A DNA stretch of 8,992 nt from a bacterium (GTDB lineage: Bacteria; Pseudomonadota; Alphaproteobacteria; Caulobacterales; Hyphomonadaceae): NCBI GenBank assembly GCA_030824255.1, contig JAVBYB010000482.1:1-8992 (forward strand). Direction: 5' to 3'. The notes below the pieces were generated by a model, which did no database searches, had not been told where the DNA came from, and worked only from the letters and a program-made list of their open reading frames with translations. A program made the position numbers and the translations under genes. Positions 1 through 5,835 of this stretch are shown one piece after another (the stretch's first letter is position 1; each line of letters begins with the position of its first letter).

Positions 1-1
1 C

Positions 2-337
2 CCCGAAAACGATCCCTCGCGACCGGACTGGAATTCGTGGCTGAAGGCGCGCGGCGTCACGACGGTCGATGGCAATCGCGGTCCGCGTCTCACGCAGTCA
101 TCGCTGGTGGTGGAAGCTGCCGCTGCCGGTCGCGGCGTGGCTCTCGCCAAATTCGCCATCGCATCGGGCGACCTTGAACGCGGCCGCCTCGTCGCGCCCT
201 TCGCGGACGGCGCGAGCGACATCGATTTCGCTTACTGGATCGTCTACCCGAAGTGGCGCACGCCTTCGAAGCTGGCGCGCACCTTCATGGCCTGGCTGAA
301 GAGCGAAGCGCAGGCAGGCGAAGTGACGGGGGTCTAG
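2..337 (+). CDS. LysR-family transcriptional regulator, GcvA-like, C-terminal part (5' truncated)
   Basis: The reading frame is already open at base 2 and runs 111 codons to a TAG at 335-337, so the start and the N-terminal helix-turn-helix lie outside the window. The visible part matches the second half of a LysR substrate-binding domain. It has a W-x-x-W-L-K-A-R-G-V block near the edge, a Q-S-S-L-V-V-E-A segment leading into the glycine-rich turn AAAAGRGVALAKF, and then GDLERGRLVAPF, which is the hallmark of GcvA/AmpR-like members. These proteins bind DNA as tetramers and respond to a small effector bound in this domain. The effector and target genes cannot be read from this fragment. Regulation of the following gene is possible, but LysR genes more often control a divergent neighbour, which would lie outside the window. 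The family call is firm; any narrower function is not. Confidence 0.88.
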   Translation, partial: PENDPSRPDWNSWLKARGVTTVDGNRGPRLTQSSLVVEAAAAGRGVALAKFAIASGDLERGRLVAPFADGASDIDFAYWIVYPKWRTPSKLARTFMAWLKSEAQAGEVTGV

Positions 338-338
338 C

Positions 339-360
339 GGACCCGCTGGGCGGGTTGTCC
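339..360 (+). terminator. Weak hairpin just after the LysR stop, possible terminator
   Basis: ACCCGC (341-346) and GCGGGT (350-355) form a perfect 6-bp inverted repeat around a 3-base loop, starting three bases after the regulator's TAG. A G-T pair could extend it. No T-run follows, so a classical intrinsic terminator is not supported; it may only be a 3' stabilising stem. Confidence 0.22.
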
Positions 361-455
361 GGCAGTCCGTCGCAAAGCTCCTACGCCTGGCTTGCATACC
401 TCGCCGTCCCACGCTCCACTCTCCCCAAGGCCGGAACAGGCCACGGGAGAGAGAC

Positions 456-1904
456 ATGCGCTTCATCCGGAAACTCGGGCTTGCTCTCGCTGTCGGTCTA
501 ACCACGTCCTGCGCCATTGGGCCGAAGGTCTCTGAAGCGCCGAGCATCGCCCCCAACCCGCCAAACATCCTCGACACCTACGTCGCCGCGCCCGACCCCA
601 CCTTCGCCTGGACAATCGCCAAAACCTTCACCGGCGAAGGCTATCGCGGGGCCGTCCTCGAACTCACCTCGCAAACCTGGATGACCGCGGCCGAGTCAGA
701 CCGCCCCGTCTGGAAGCACTGGCTCACCGTCACCATCCCCACCGAACTGACCAGCTCGAAGGGCTTCCTCTACATCAATGGCGGCTCCACTCAGTCGAAC
801 ATGCCCACCGGCCCCACGCCGCGCTTCGCTCAGATGGCCATCGAGACCGGCTCCGTTATCGCAGACCTCGGCCAAGCGCCGAACCAGCCGATCCGCTTTG
901 CCGACACGCCCGATGTCCCGCGCGTCGAAGACGACATGATCGCCTACCTGCAGGCGCGCTACGACCCCGCAAAAAATCCCATCGCGCTCGCGCGCCTGCC
1001 GATGGTAAAAAGCGGCACAGCCGCCATGACAGCCGTGCAGCAATTCCTCGCCAGCGAAGCCGGCGGCAAATACACGATTGATGGCTTCGTCGTCTCTGGC
1101 GGCTCCAAGCGCGGCTGGACCAGCTGGCTTGTCGGCCTGCTCGATGATCGCGTCATCGGCATGATTCCGATCGTCATTCCCGTGCTCGATTTCGACGCCA
1201 TGGCGCGTCACCACTGGGAAACGCTGGGCTATTTTTCCCCAGCCGTCGGCGACTACGTGAACCACAGGCTCATTCCCGACGAGATCGGCGGCAAGATGAA
1301 CACGATCAACGCGATCGAAGACCCGCTCGTCTATCGCGGCCGCCCGCGAATGCGGATTCCGAAATTCATCATCAATGCGGTCGGTGATGAATTCTTCCCA
1401 CCCGACAATACGAAGTTCTCCTACCACCTGCTTCCCGGCGAGAAGCAGCTGCGCATGTTGCCCAACTCACGCCATTCCACGGCAGGCACAGACATCAACG
1501 ACAGCATGACGGCGTGGTATGACAACCTTATCCACGAGCGCCCGATTCCTGACTACAGCTGGACAGTGCGCGAGGATGGCGCGCTCGTCGTGAATGCCGG
1601 CTCCGCAGGACCCAGCGAGGCTCGCCTCTGGCAAGGCACGAACCCGAAGGCACGTGACTTTCGCGTGGCGACACTCGGCGACAAAGCCTTCACCTCGACT
1701 GTGCTGCAACCGCAAGCAGACGGAACCTACATCGCCAACGTCGAGAAACCGACCGACGGTTTCACCGCCTACTTCGTCGAACTCATCTATCCGACTGGCG
1801 GCAAGTATCCGTTGAAGGTCACAACCGAGGTCTATGTGAAGCCAGACGTCTATCCCTATCGCTGGGAAGACGCCCGCCCTATCACAGCGCCTGACGGCCA
1901 ATAA
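456..1904 (+). CDS. PqaA-like (PhoPQ-activated pathogenicity-related family) exported lipoprotein
   Basis: This 482-residue protein matches the PhoPQ-activated pathogenicity-related (PqaA) family, which has an alpha/beta-hydrolase-like fold; full length is normal for the family. The N-terminus has Arg/Lys at residues 2-6, a hydrophobic stretch and L-T-T-S-C19, a slightly unusual lipobox, so a membrane-anchored lipoprotein is likely. Candidate catalytic residues sit in the expected order: Ser217 in GGSKRGW, Asp311 in NAVGDEFFPPDN and His340 in NSRHS. The nucleophile elbow G-x-S-K-R differs from the standard G-x-S-x-G but suits this family. Salmonella PqaA is PhoP/PhoQ-regulated and linked to antimicrobial-peptide resistance; the natural substrate is not established, and PhoPQ control here is not shown. 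The ATG at 456 has a purine-rich GGGAGAGAG (445-453) just upstream. The DUF1801 gene follows after 15 bp and may be co-transcribed. Confidence 0.9.
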   Translation: MRFIRKLGLALAVGLTTSCAIGPKVSEAPSIAPNPPNILDTYVAAPDPTFAWTIAKTFTGEGYRGAVLELTSQTWMTAAESDRPVWKHWLTVTIPTELTSSKGFLYINGGSTQSNMPTGPTPRFAQMAIETGSVIADLGQAPNQPIRFADTPDVPRVEDDMIAYLQARYDPAKNPIALARLPMVKSGTAAMTAVQQFLASEAGGKYTIDGFVVSGGSKRGWTSWLVGLLDDRVIGMIPIVIPVLDFDAMARHHWETLGYFSPAVGDYVNHRLIPDEIGGKMNTINAIEDPLVYRGRPRMRIPKFIINAVGDEFFPPDNTKFSYHLLPGEKQLRMLPNSRHSTAGTDINDSMTAWYDNLIHERPIPDYSWTVREDGALVVNAGSAGPSEARLWQGTNPKARDFRVATLGDKAFTSTVLQPQADGTYIANVEKPTDGFTAYFVELIYPTGGKYPLKVTTEVYVKPDVYPYRWEDARPITAPDGQ

Positions 1905-1919
1905 CCCGACGGCCATAAG

Positions 1920-2339
1920 ATGAGAGGCCTGACACCCGCAAAGACCGTCGACGACTGGCTATCGCGCCTTGCGCCTGAACCGCGCCTCGCACTTGAGAGG
2001 CTGCGTGCGCAAATTCATGCAGCCGCGCCGGGTGCGGAGGAAGCAATCTCCTACGGTCAGCCGACGTTCAAGCTGCACGGTCATCTCGTAGCCTTCGGCG
2101 CCTTCGCAAGACACCTCAGCTTCTTCCCGATGAACTCTGCTGTCATTGCACAGCACGCAGACAAGCTCGCGAACTACGTCACCTCCAAGGGCACGATCCA
2201 GTTCACTCCCGCCAAGCCTATCCCCGCAATGGTGGTTAAAGGCATCGTGAAGGCCCGCATCGCGCAGAACCTTGAAATCGCCGAGGCACGCGCCGCGAAG
2301 ACGACAGCAAAAACGGCAAGGCCGCGCGCCAGGAAATAG
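1920..2339 (+). CDS. DUF1801 / YdhG-like small protein
   Basis: This is a 139-residue soluble protein with no signal peptide or membrane segment. An amphipathic N-terminal region (residues 5-35) is followed by the family core: E-E-A-I-S-Y-G-Q-P-T-F-K, then a beta-rich HLVAFGAFARHLSFFP segment, matching DUF1801 (YdhG/YjbR/CyaY-like fold). Members are widespread; one Bacillus member (Fra) has been described as an iron chaperone, but no iron-binding cluster is evident here and the role is unknown. The C-terminal ~20 residues are rich in Ala, Lys, Thr and Arg, giving a basic tail that might contact nucleic acid; this is inference. The ATG lies 15 bp after the PqaA-like stop, in the same frame, with only a weak purine patch (ATAAG) before it, so translation may depend on coupling. 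It converges on the FAD dehydrogenase gene. Confidence 0.85.
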   Translation: MRGLTPAKTVDDWLSRLAPEPRLALERLRAQIHAAAPGAEEAISYGQPTFKLHGHLVAFGAFARHLSFFPMNSAVIAQHADKLANYVTSKGTIQFTPAKPIPAMVVKGIVKARIAQNLEIAEARAAKTTAKTARPRARK

Positions 2340-2352
2340 CGCGTAGGTCTGC

Positions 2353-3774
2353 CTAAAGCACGCGCCCCGGATTCATTCGCCCATCGGGATCCAGCGCGCG
2401 CTTCACGGCGCGCATCATGTCCATCTCGACTGCTGATTTTCTCCATGCGAGCTCATCGCGCTTGAGACGGCCAATCCCATGCTCCGCCGAGATCGAGCCA
2501 TTGAGGCTCGCGATCAGGTCATGCACCGCCTTGGACATCGGTAGGCCATCCTGCTCCACAAACCTGTCCTGGTCCGCCCCCGCCGGCGGCGTGATGTTGA
2601 AGTGGATATTGCCGTCGCCCACATGACCGAACGCGATCACGTCCGCGCCCGGCTGCATCTGATGCGCCAGCGCGGTCCCGCGCTCGATGAACTCCGCCAC
2701 GCGCGAGACCGGCACGGACACATCATGCTTCAGCGCCTTGCCATGCGCCTTCTCCGCCACCGCAATGTTCTCGCGGATCTTCCAGCACATCGCCTTCTGC
2801 GCCTCGCTCTCGCAGATAGCGACGTCGGCGATGATCTCGCTTTCCAGCGCCTCGCCCAGCATCCCTTCCATGATCTCGCGCGCACCATCAATGCGCGGCA
2901 ATGACAGTTCAATCAGCACGCGCCACGGCAGCGCCGTCGGCAACGGATCGCGCGTATCCGGAATATGCTTCAACACCAGCTCGAGCCCCAGCTTCGGCAC
3001 GATCTCGAAACTCGTCACCGCTCCGCCGCTCGCCTTCTTTGCCAGTTGCAACAGCTCCACGGCCTTCTGCGGGCTCGCCACAGTCGCCCACGCTGTCTCT
3101 TTCACCGCAGGCTTCGGAAACAGCTTCAGCGTCGCCGCCGTGACGACGCCCAGCGTCCCCTCCGCGCCAATGAACAGGTGCTTCAGGTCATACCCGGTAT
3201 TGTCCTTGCGCAGCCCGCGCAGCCCGTTCCACACGCGCCCGTCCGGCAATACCGCCTCGATGCCGAGCACCAGGTCCCGCATCATGCCATAGCGCAGCAC
3301 GCCCACGCCCCCTGCGTTGGTCGAGATCAATCCGCCTACCATCGCCACGCCCTGCGCGCCCAGCGACAAAGGGAACAAACGCTCATGCTGGTCTGCAATC
3401 TCCTGCGCTTTGGTGAGGATAACGCCCGCCTCCAGCGTCATCGCATCGTTCAGCACGTCCACCTCGCGCACCTTGTTCATGCGCTTCAGCGAGATCAGCA
3501 CTTCGCCCTCGGGCACCGATCCGTTGACCATCCCCGAATTGCCGCCCTGCGGATTCACGGCCAGTCCGTATTCGGCGCACAACGTCATCGCCGCCGAGAC
3601 TTCCTCGGTTGAAGCCGGCTTCACCAGCAACGGCGTCGATCCCTTCCAGCGCCCGCGCCAGTCCTGAATGTGCGGCTCGATCTCCACCGGATCGGTCGAC
3701 ACGCCCTTCGGCCCCAGCGCCGTGGTCATGCGAGCAATGAATTGCGCTATACGGTCGCCGTGATCGTCAGCCAT
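2353..3774 (-). CDS. FAD-binding dehydrogenase, D-2-hydroxyglutarate dehydrogenase / GlcD-like
   Basis: This 473-residue flavoprotein belongs to the family that oxidises D-2-hydroxy acids (2-hydroxyglutarate, lactate, glycolate) and passes electrons to ETF, quinone or a cytochrome. The FAD-binding domain (about 25-215) shows PQGGNSG (75-81), ISTNAGG (150-156) and GAEGTLGVVT (203-212). The C-terminal domain has G-H384-V-G-D-G-N-I-H391 and E431-H432-G-I-G, the metal/substrate ligands of D-2-hydroxyglutarate dehydrogenases, and ends in DPDGRMNPGRVL. The WKIREN (332-337) and K-H-D-V-S-V-P (350-356) blocks also fit that subgroup. I chose the ATG at 3774 because AAGGA lies 8 bases upstream and the proposed promoter (3800-3827) would not include the upstream ATG at 3825, whose extra 17 residues are unlike the family. 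No membrane segment or signal peptide is seen. The family is certain; the exact substrate is not. Confidence 0.92.
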   Translation of the reverse strand: MADDHGDRIAQFIARMTTALGPKGVSTDPVEIEPHIQDWRGRWKGSTPLLVKPASTEEVSAAMTLCAEYGLAVNPQGGNSGMVNGSVPEGEVLISLKRMNKVREVDVLNDAMTLEAGVILTKAQEIADQHERLFPLSLGAQGVAMVGGLISTNAGGVGVLRYGMMRDLVLGIEAVLPDGRVWNGLRGLRKDNTGYDLKHLFIGAEGTLGVVTAATLKLFPKPAVKETAWATVASPQKAVELLQLAKKASGGAVTSFEIVPKLGLELVLKHIPDTRDPLPTALPWRVLIELSLPRIDGAREIMEGMLGEALESEIIADVAICESEAQKAMCWKIRENIAVAEKAHGKALKHDVSVPVSRVAEFIERGTALAHQMQPGADVIAFGHVGDGNIHFNITPPAGADQDRFVEQDGLPMSKAVHDLIASLNGSISAEHGIGRLKRDELAWRKSAVEMDMMRAVKRALDPDGRMNPGRVL

Positions 3775-3799
3775 GGGATGCGTCCTTGGTGGGGCAGCT

Positions 3800-3827
3800 T
3801 GTATAGCGCGCTCCAGCGTTACCACAA
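3800..3827 (-). promoter_or_regulatory. Candidate sigma70-type promoter of the FAD dehydrogenase gene
   Basis: On the minus strand TTGTGG (3822-3827) and TATACA (3800-3805) are separated by 16 bases, matching three of six -35 bases and four of six -10 bases. Transcription would begin near 3793, leaving about 19 bases of leader that contain the AAGGA ribosome site before ATG 3774. It lies between the dispersed repeat and the gene. This was read by eye only. Confidence 0.4.
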
Positions 3828-3836
3828 ACCACCCGC

Positions 3837-3957
3837 TGTCATCCCGGAAGCGCGCAGCGCTATCCGGGACCCGTGGTGAGAACGACAGTCTATCGATGGC
3901 TCCCGGCTCTGCGCTCTCATCCTGAGCTTGTCGAAGGACGCTGCGGGCGGGATGACA
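3837..3957. repeat. Palindromic dispersed intergenic repeat (REP/MITE-like), 121 bp with 10-bp terminal inverted repeats
   Basis: The segment is bounded by perfect 10-bp inverted ends, TGTCATCCCG (3837-3846) and CGGGATGACA (3948-3957). Inside are a strong hairpin at 3842-3869 and a second unit at 3917-3955, where TCATCC pairs with GGATGA around TCCTGAGCTTGTCGAAGGA. The latter motif, which reads as HPELVEG or FDKLRM in spurious frames, is familiar to me as a recurrent intergenic repeat in sphingomonad, Hyphomonas-like and other alphaproteobacterial genomes. No target-site duplication is visible and there is no transposase gene. It starts 9 bp beyond the trefoil-protein stop, so it would be transcribed as that gene's 3' untranslated region and could protect or terminate the message. 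Confidence 0.7.
3842..3869. repeat. Strong hairpin inside the dispersed repeat
   Basis: TCCCGGA (3842-3848) pairs with TCCGGGA (3863-3869), and AGCGC (3849-3853) pairs with GCGCT (3857-3861). This gives a 12-bp stem with one bulged A (3862) and a GCA loop. No T-run follows on either strand, so it looks like a REP-type stem rather than a standard terminator. Confidence 0.75.
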
Positions 3958-3966
3958 AGCTGGGCG

Positions 3967-4845
3967 CTACTCGGCTTTTGCCGCCTTCTTCCGCACGACC
4001 CACTGCTGCTCCGGCTTCTGGTCGCACCGCACCGTCCGCAGCACATCGCGTCCATTCTCCGGCACAACTTCGATGCACTGCACCAGCGCGTTCGCAACGC
4101 GGTTCCCGTCCAGCAGGAACCATTTCTGCGCCGGCATGTCCCAGCACTCGCCGAGACCCAGCGCGCCAAAAACATAGCCACCCGAGAAGCAGCTGCTTTT
4201 CAGACGCATCTGGCCGATCGCCTTCTCGTCGAAGCTGATCACCTGGCCGTACTGGTCAGAGCAGGGATAGAGCCCCACCCCCGTGTCATGCCCGATGCAC
4301 ATCCCCGGCCGCACTTTGGATTCCAGCGAAGCCTCGATCACATTGTTGTAGTCAACGTTCTTCACCTTCCATTGATGCGCGCTGCCCTCCTTCGGGCACT
4401 CCGCGCCGAAGATCATCTCGCCCGTGCGGCTCGATGCGCCAAGAAGCGAGAGACAACGCCCGGCGCCGCTGCGCAGTTCGCCTTCGGCGGTCTGCGTCCA
4501 CGTCTGCGCTGGCGACCCGTCGCAGGCTTCAGGGAACAGTTGCGGGTAATATCCCGTCCCGCGCGGCGCGAGACATTTGTCGCGATGCCTTATCGGCCCC
4601 GGCTCCGCGCCGGGCGGCTCGAAGAACTGTCCTGACGTGCCGTCACACGGAATGCTGACCGATCCCGAAGCCGTCAGCGTGAGGCACATCCCCGGCAGCC
4701 TTTCCGGCTGCAGCGTCATCCGCCCCTGAACGCCAGTCGCCGGCTGCGCAAGCGCTGGCGCGGCCCACATGCAGGCCGCCGCCAGAAGAACACCCGCTAT
4801 CCGCATGAATTGCCCCGATACGTTCACAGCCCTGCACGCTGCCAT
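3967..4845 (-). CDS. Secreted protein with two tandem ricin-type beta-trefoil domains
   Basis: This 292-residue precursor has a hydrophobic signal segment (about residues 14-31) and a likely cleavage after A-L-A33. The mature part consists of six ~40-residue repeats, each with a cysteine near its start, a second cysteine 12-19 residues later and a Q-x-W or degenerate Q/H-x-aromatic near its end. Cysteine pairs are 54/67, 91/108, 131/150, 183/195, 219/234 and 257/274. Closing motifs are Q73-F75, Q114-W116, H157-W159, Q201, Q240-W242 and Q280-W282. Six repeats make two beta-trefoils, a fold that commonly binds carbohydrate. No catalytic domain is attached, so it may act alone as a secreted lectin; ligand unknown. 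GAGGG lies 6 bases before ATG 4845. The alternative ATG at 4806 would give a shorter, more typical signal peptide but has only a GGGG patch upstream. It is divergent from the short-chain dehydrogenase gene. Confidence 0.82.
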   Translation of the reverse strand: MAACRAVNVSGQFMRIAGVLLAAACMWAAPALAQPATGVQGRMTLQPERLPGMCLTLTASGSVSIPCDGTSGQFFEPPGAEPGPIRHRDKCLAPRGTGYYPQLFPEACDGSPAQTWTQTAEGELRSGAGRCLSLLGASSRTGEMIFGAECPKEGSAHQWKVKNVDYNNVIEASLESKVRPGMCIGHDTGVGLYPCSDQYGQVISFDEKAIGQMRLKSSCFSGGYVFGALGLGECWDMPAQKWFLLDGNRVANALVQCIEVVPENGRDVLRTVRCDQKPEQQWVVRKKAAKAE

Positions 4846-4956
4846 GAGACACCCTCAAGACCCAACACCCGATGAACGGACGATCTTGCCGCGCTCGATC
4901 TTGACGCCATAGCCCGCGCGGCGTCCAACAATGCCCAGATAAATGGGAGAACGCAC

Positions 4957-5730
4957 ATGGCCTACGCCCCTTTCGACCTCACCGGCAAAGTCGCACTCGT
5001 CACAGGCGGCAACCGGGGCATCGGTCTGGGCTTTGCGGAGGCCATGACGCAGGCCGGCGCCGCCGTCGCGATCTGGGGCTCGAACGAGAAGAACAATGCA
5101 GAAGCCGTGAGGAAACTCGGCGGCAAGACGAAGGCCTGGACCGTCAACGTCGCTGACGAAACACAGGTGGCCGCCGCCATGGTCGATGTCGTCAAACACT
5201 TCGGACGCATCGATAGCGTCTTCGCCAATGCCGGCATCGGCGGCGGGGCTAGATCCTTCGCCGAATTCCCCACCGAAACCTATCGTCGTGTTCTCTCGGT
5301 CAACCTCGACGGCGTGTTCTTCACCCTGCGTGAAGCGGCCAAGCACATGGTGGACCGCGCCAAAGCCGGCGACCCCGGCGGCTCGCTCGTCGGCCTCGCC
5401 TCGCTCGCGGCCATCGAGGGCGCGGCCAAGAACGAAGCCTATGCCGCCACCAAGGGAGCGGTCGTTTCCATGATGAAATCCATCGCAGTCGAACACGCGC
5501 GCTACGGCATCCGCGCCAACTCCATTCTCCCCGGCTGGATTGCGACGGACATGACGCAAGGTGCGCAGGACAACCCCGCATTTGCCGAGAAGGTCATTCC
5601 CCGCGTGCCCATGCGCCGCTGGGGCGAACCAAAGGATTTCGGCGGCGTCGCCGTTTACCTGACCTCCGACGCCTCGGCGTATCATTCAGGGGACAGCTTC
5701 GTGATCGACGGCGGATACTCGATTTTCTAG
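4957..5730 (+). CDS. Classical short-chain dehydrogenase/reductase (SDR), glucose/3-ketoacyl reductase type
   Basis: This is a 257-residue cytosolic NAD(P)-dependent oxidoreductase of normal length for classical SDRs. The Rossmann cofactor loop is T-G-G-N-R-G-I-G (16-23), followed by NAG (91-93), the structural N116 in SVNLDG, catalytic S149, Y162 and K166 (Y-x-x-x-K), and the LPGWIATDM segment (191-199) after the active site. It ends in the usual G-D-S-F-V-I-D-G-G-Y-S. Arg20 in the cofactor loop and W40-G-S-N at the end of the second beta strand do not settle NADPH versus NADH preference. The substrate cannot be read from sequence; sugar, alcohol and 3-oxoacyl substrates are all possible. 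The ATG has GGGAGA (4945-4950) six bases upstream. No partner enzyme is adjacent, so the pathway is unknown. Confidence 0.92.
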   Translation: MAYAPFDLTGKVALVTGGNRGIGLGFAEAMTQAGAAVAIWGSNEKNNAEAVRKLGGKTKAWTVNVADETQVAAAMVDVVKHFGRIDSVFANAGIGGGARSFAEFPTETYRRVLSVNLDGVFFTLREAAKHMVDRAKAGDPGGSLVGLASLAAIEGAAKNEAYAATKGAVVSMMKSIAVEHARYGIRANSILPGWIATDMTQGAQDNPAFAEKVIPRVPMRRWGEPKDFGGVAVYLTSDASAYHSGDSFVIDGGYSIF

Positions 5731-5754
5731 CTGCAGCGCGCATCCTCATTATTC

Positions 5755-5765
5755 TCGATAATCGA
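5755..5765. promoter_or_regulatory. A/T-rich palindrome upstream of the M16 protease gene
   Basis: TCGAT-A-ATCGA (5755-5765) is a perfect odd-length palindrome. It lies within an A/T-rich stretch (about 5746-5774) that stands out from its GC-rich surroundings, about 70 bp before the protease start. Overlapping ATTAT (5749-5753) and ATAAT (5758-5762) form a second inverted pair. This could be an operator or part of a promoter; no good -35/-10 pair could be assigned. Confidence 0.3.
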
Positions 5766-5835
5766 TAAATTTTGCTCGCCCGGGGCGGCGCGTCTTGGTA
5801 AGGGAGTGCATCCCTCATCAACCCGAGGTCGTCCT

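Noticed and set aside
429..443. GGCC...GGCC inverted pair before the PqaA-like gene as an operator
   Set aside because: A 4-bp self-complementary match is expected by chance in DNA this GC-rich.
696..1427. 243-codon minus-strand frame opposite the PqaA-like gene
   Set aside because: Its composition is typical of a shadow (Asp/Gly/Val/Arg-rich) and it overlaps a gene with intact family motifs.
2687..3612. Plus-strand frames of 201 and 215 codons opposite the FAD dehydrogenase
   Set aside because: Both are antisense to a well-supported flavoprotein gene and their products are low-complexity (His/Arg/Gln- or Ser-rich) with no recognisable domain.
3873..4238. Frames crossing the dispersed repeat that contain HPELVEG-like or RPQRPSTSSG-like peptides
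   Set aside because: These peptides are characteristic translations of the dispersed repeat, not real proteins; the frames also overlap the trefoil gene.
4855..5685. 276-codon minus-strand open frame opposite the SDR gene
   Set aside because: It is antisense to a clear SDR with all catalytic motifs; long shadow frames are expected in GC-rich coding DNA. Only its tail outside the SDR is kept, as a low-interest finding.
5777..5787. CGCC-CGG-GGCG hairpin as a terminator for the SDR gene
   Set aside because: The stem is only 4 bp with no T-run and lies close to the next gene's ribosome site; not enough to call a terminator.
5806..5835. GTG start extending the M16 protease by 10 residues
   Set aside because: The purine run AAGGGA abuts the GTG with no spacer, whereas ATG 5836 has GAGG at 7 bases and begins a standard lipoprotein signal peptide.
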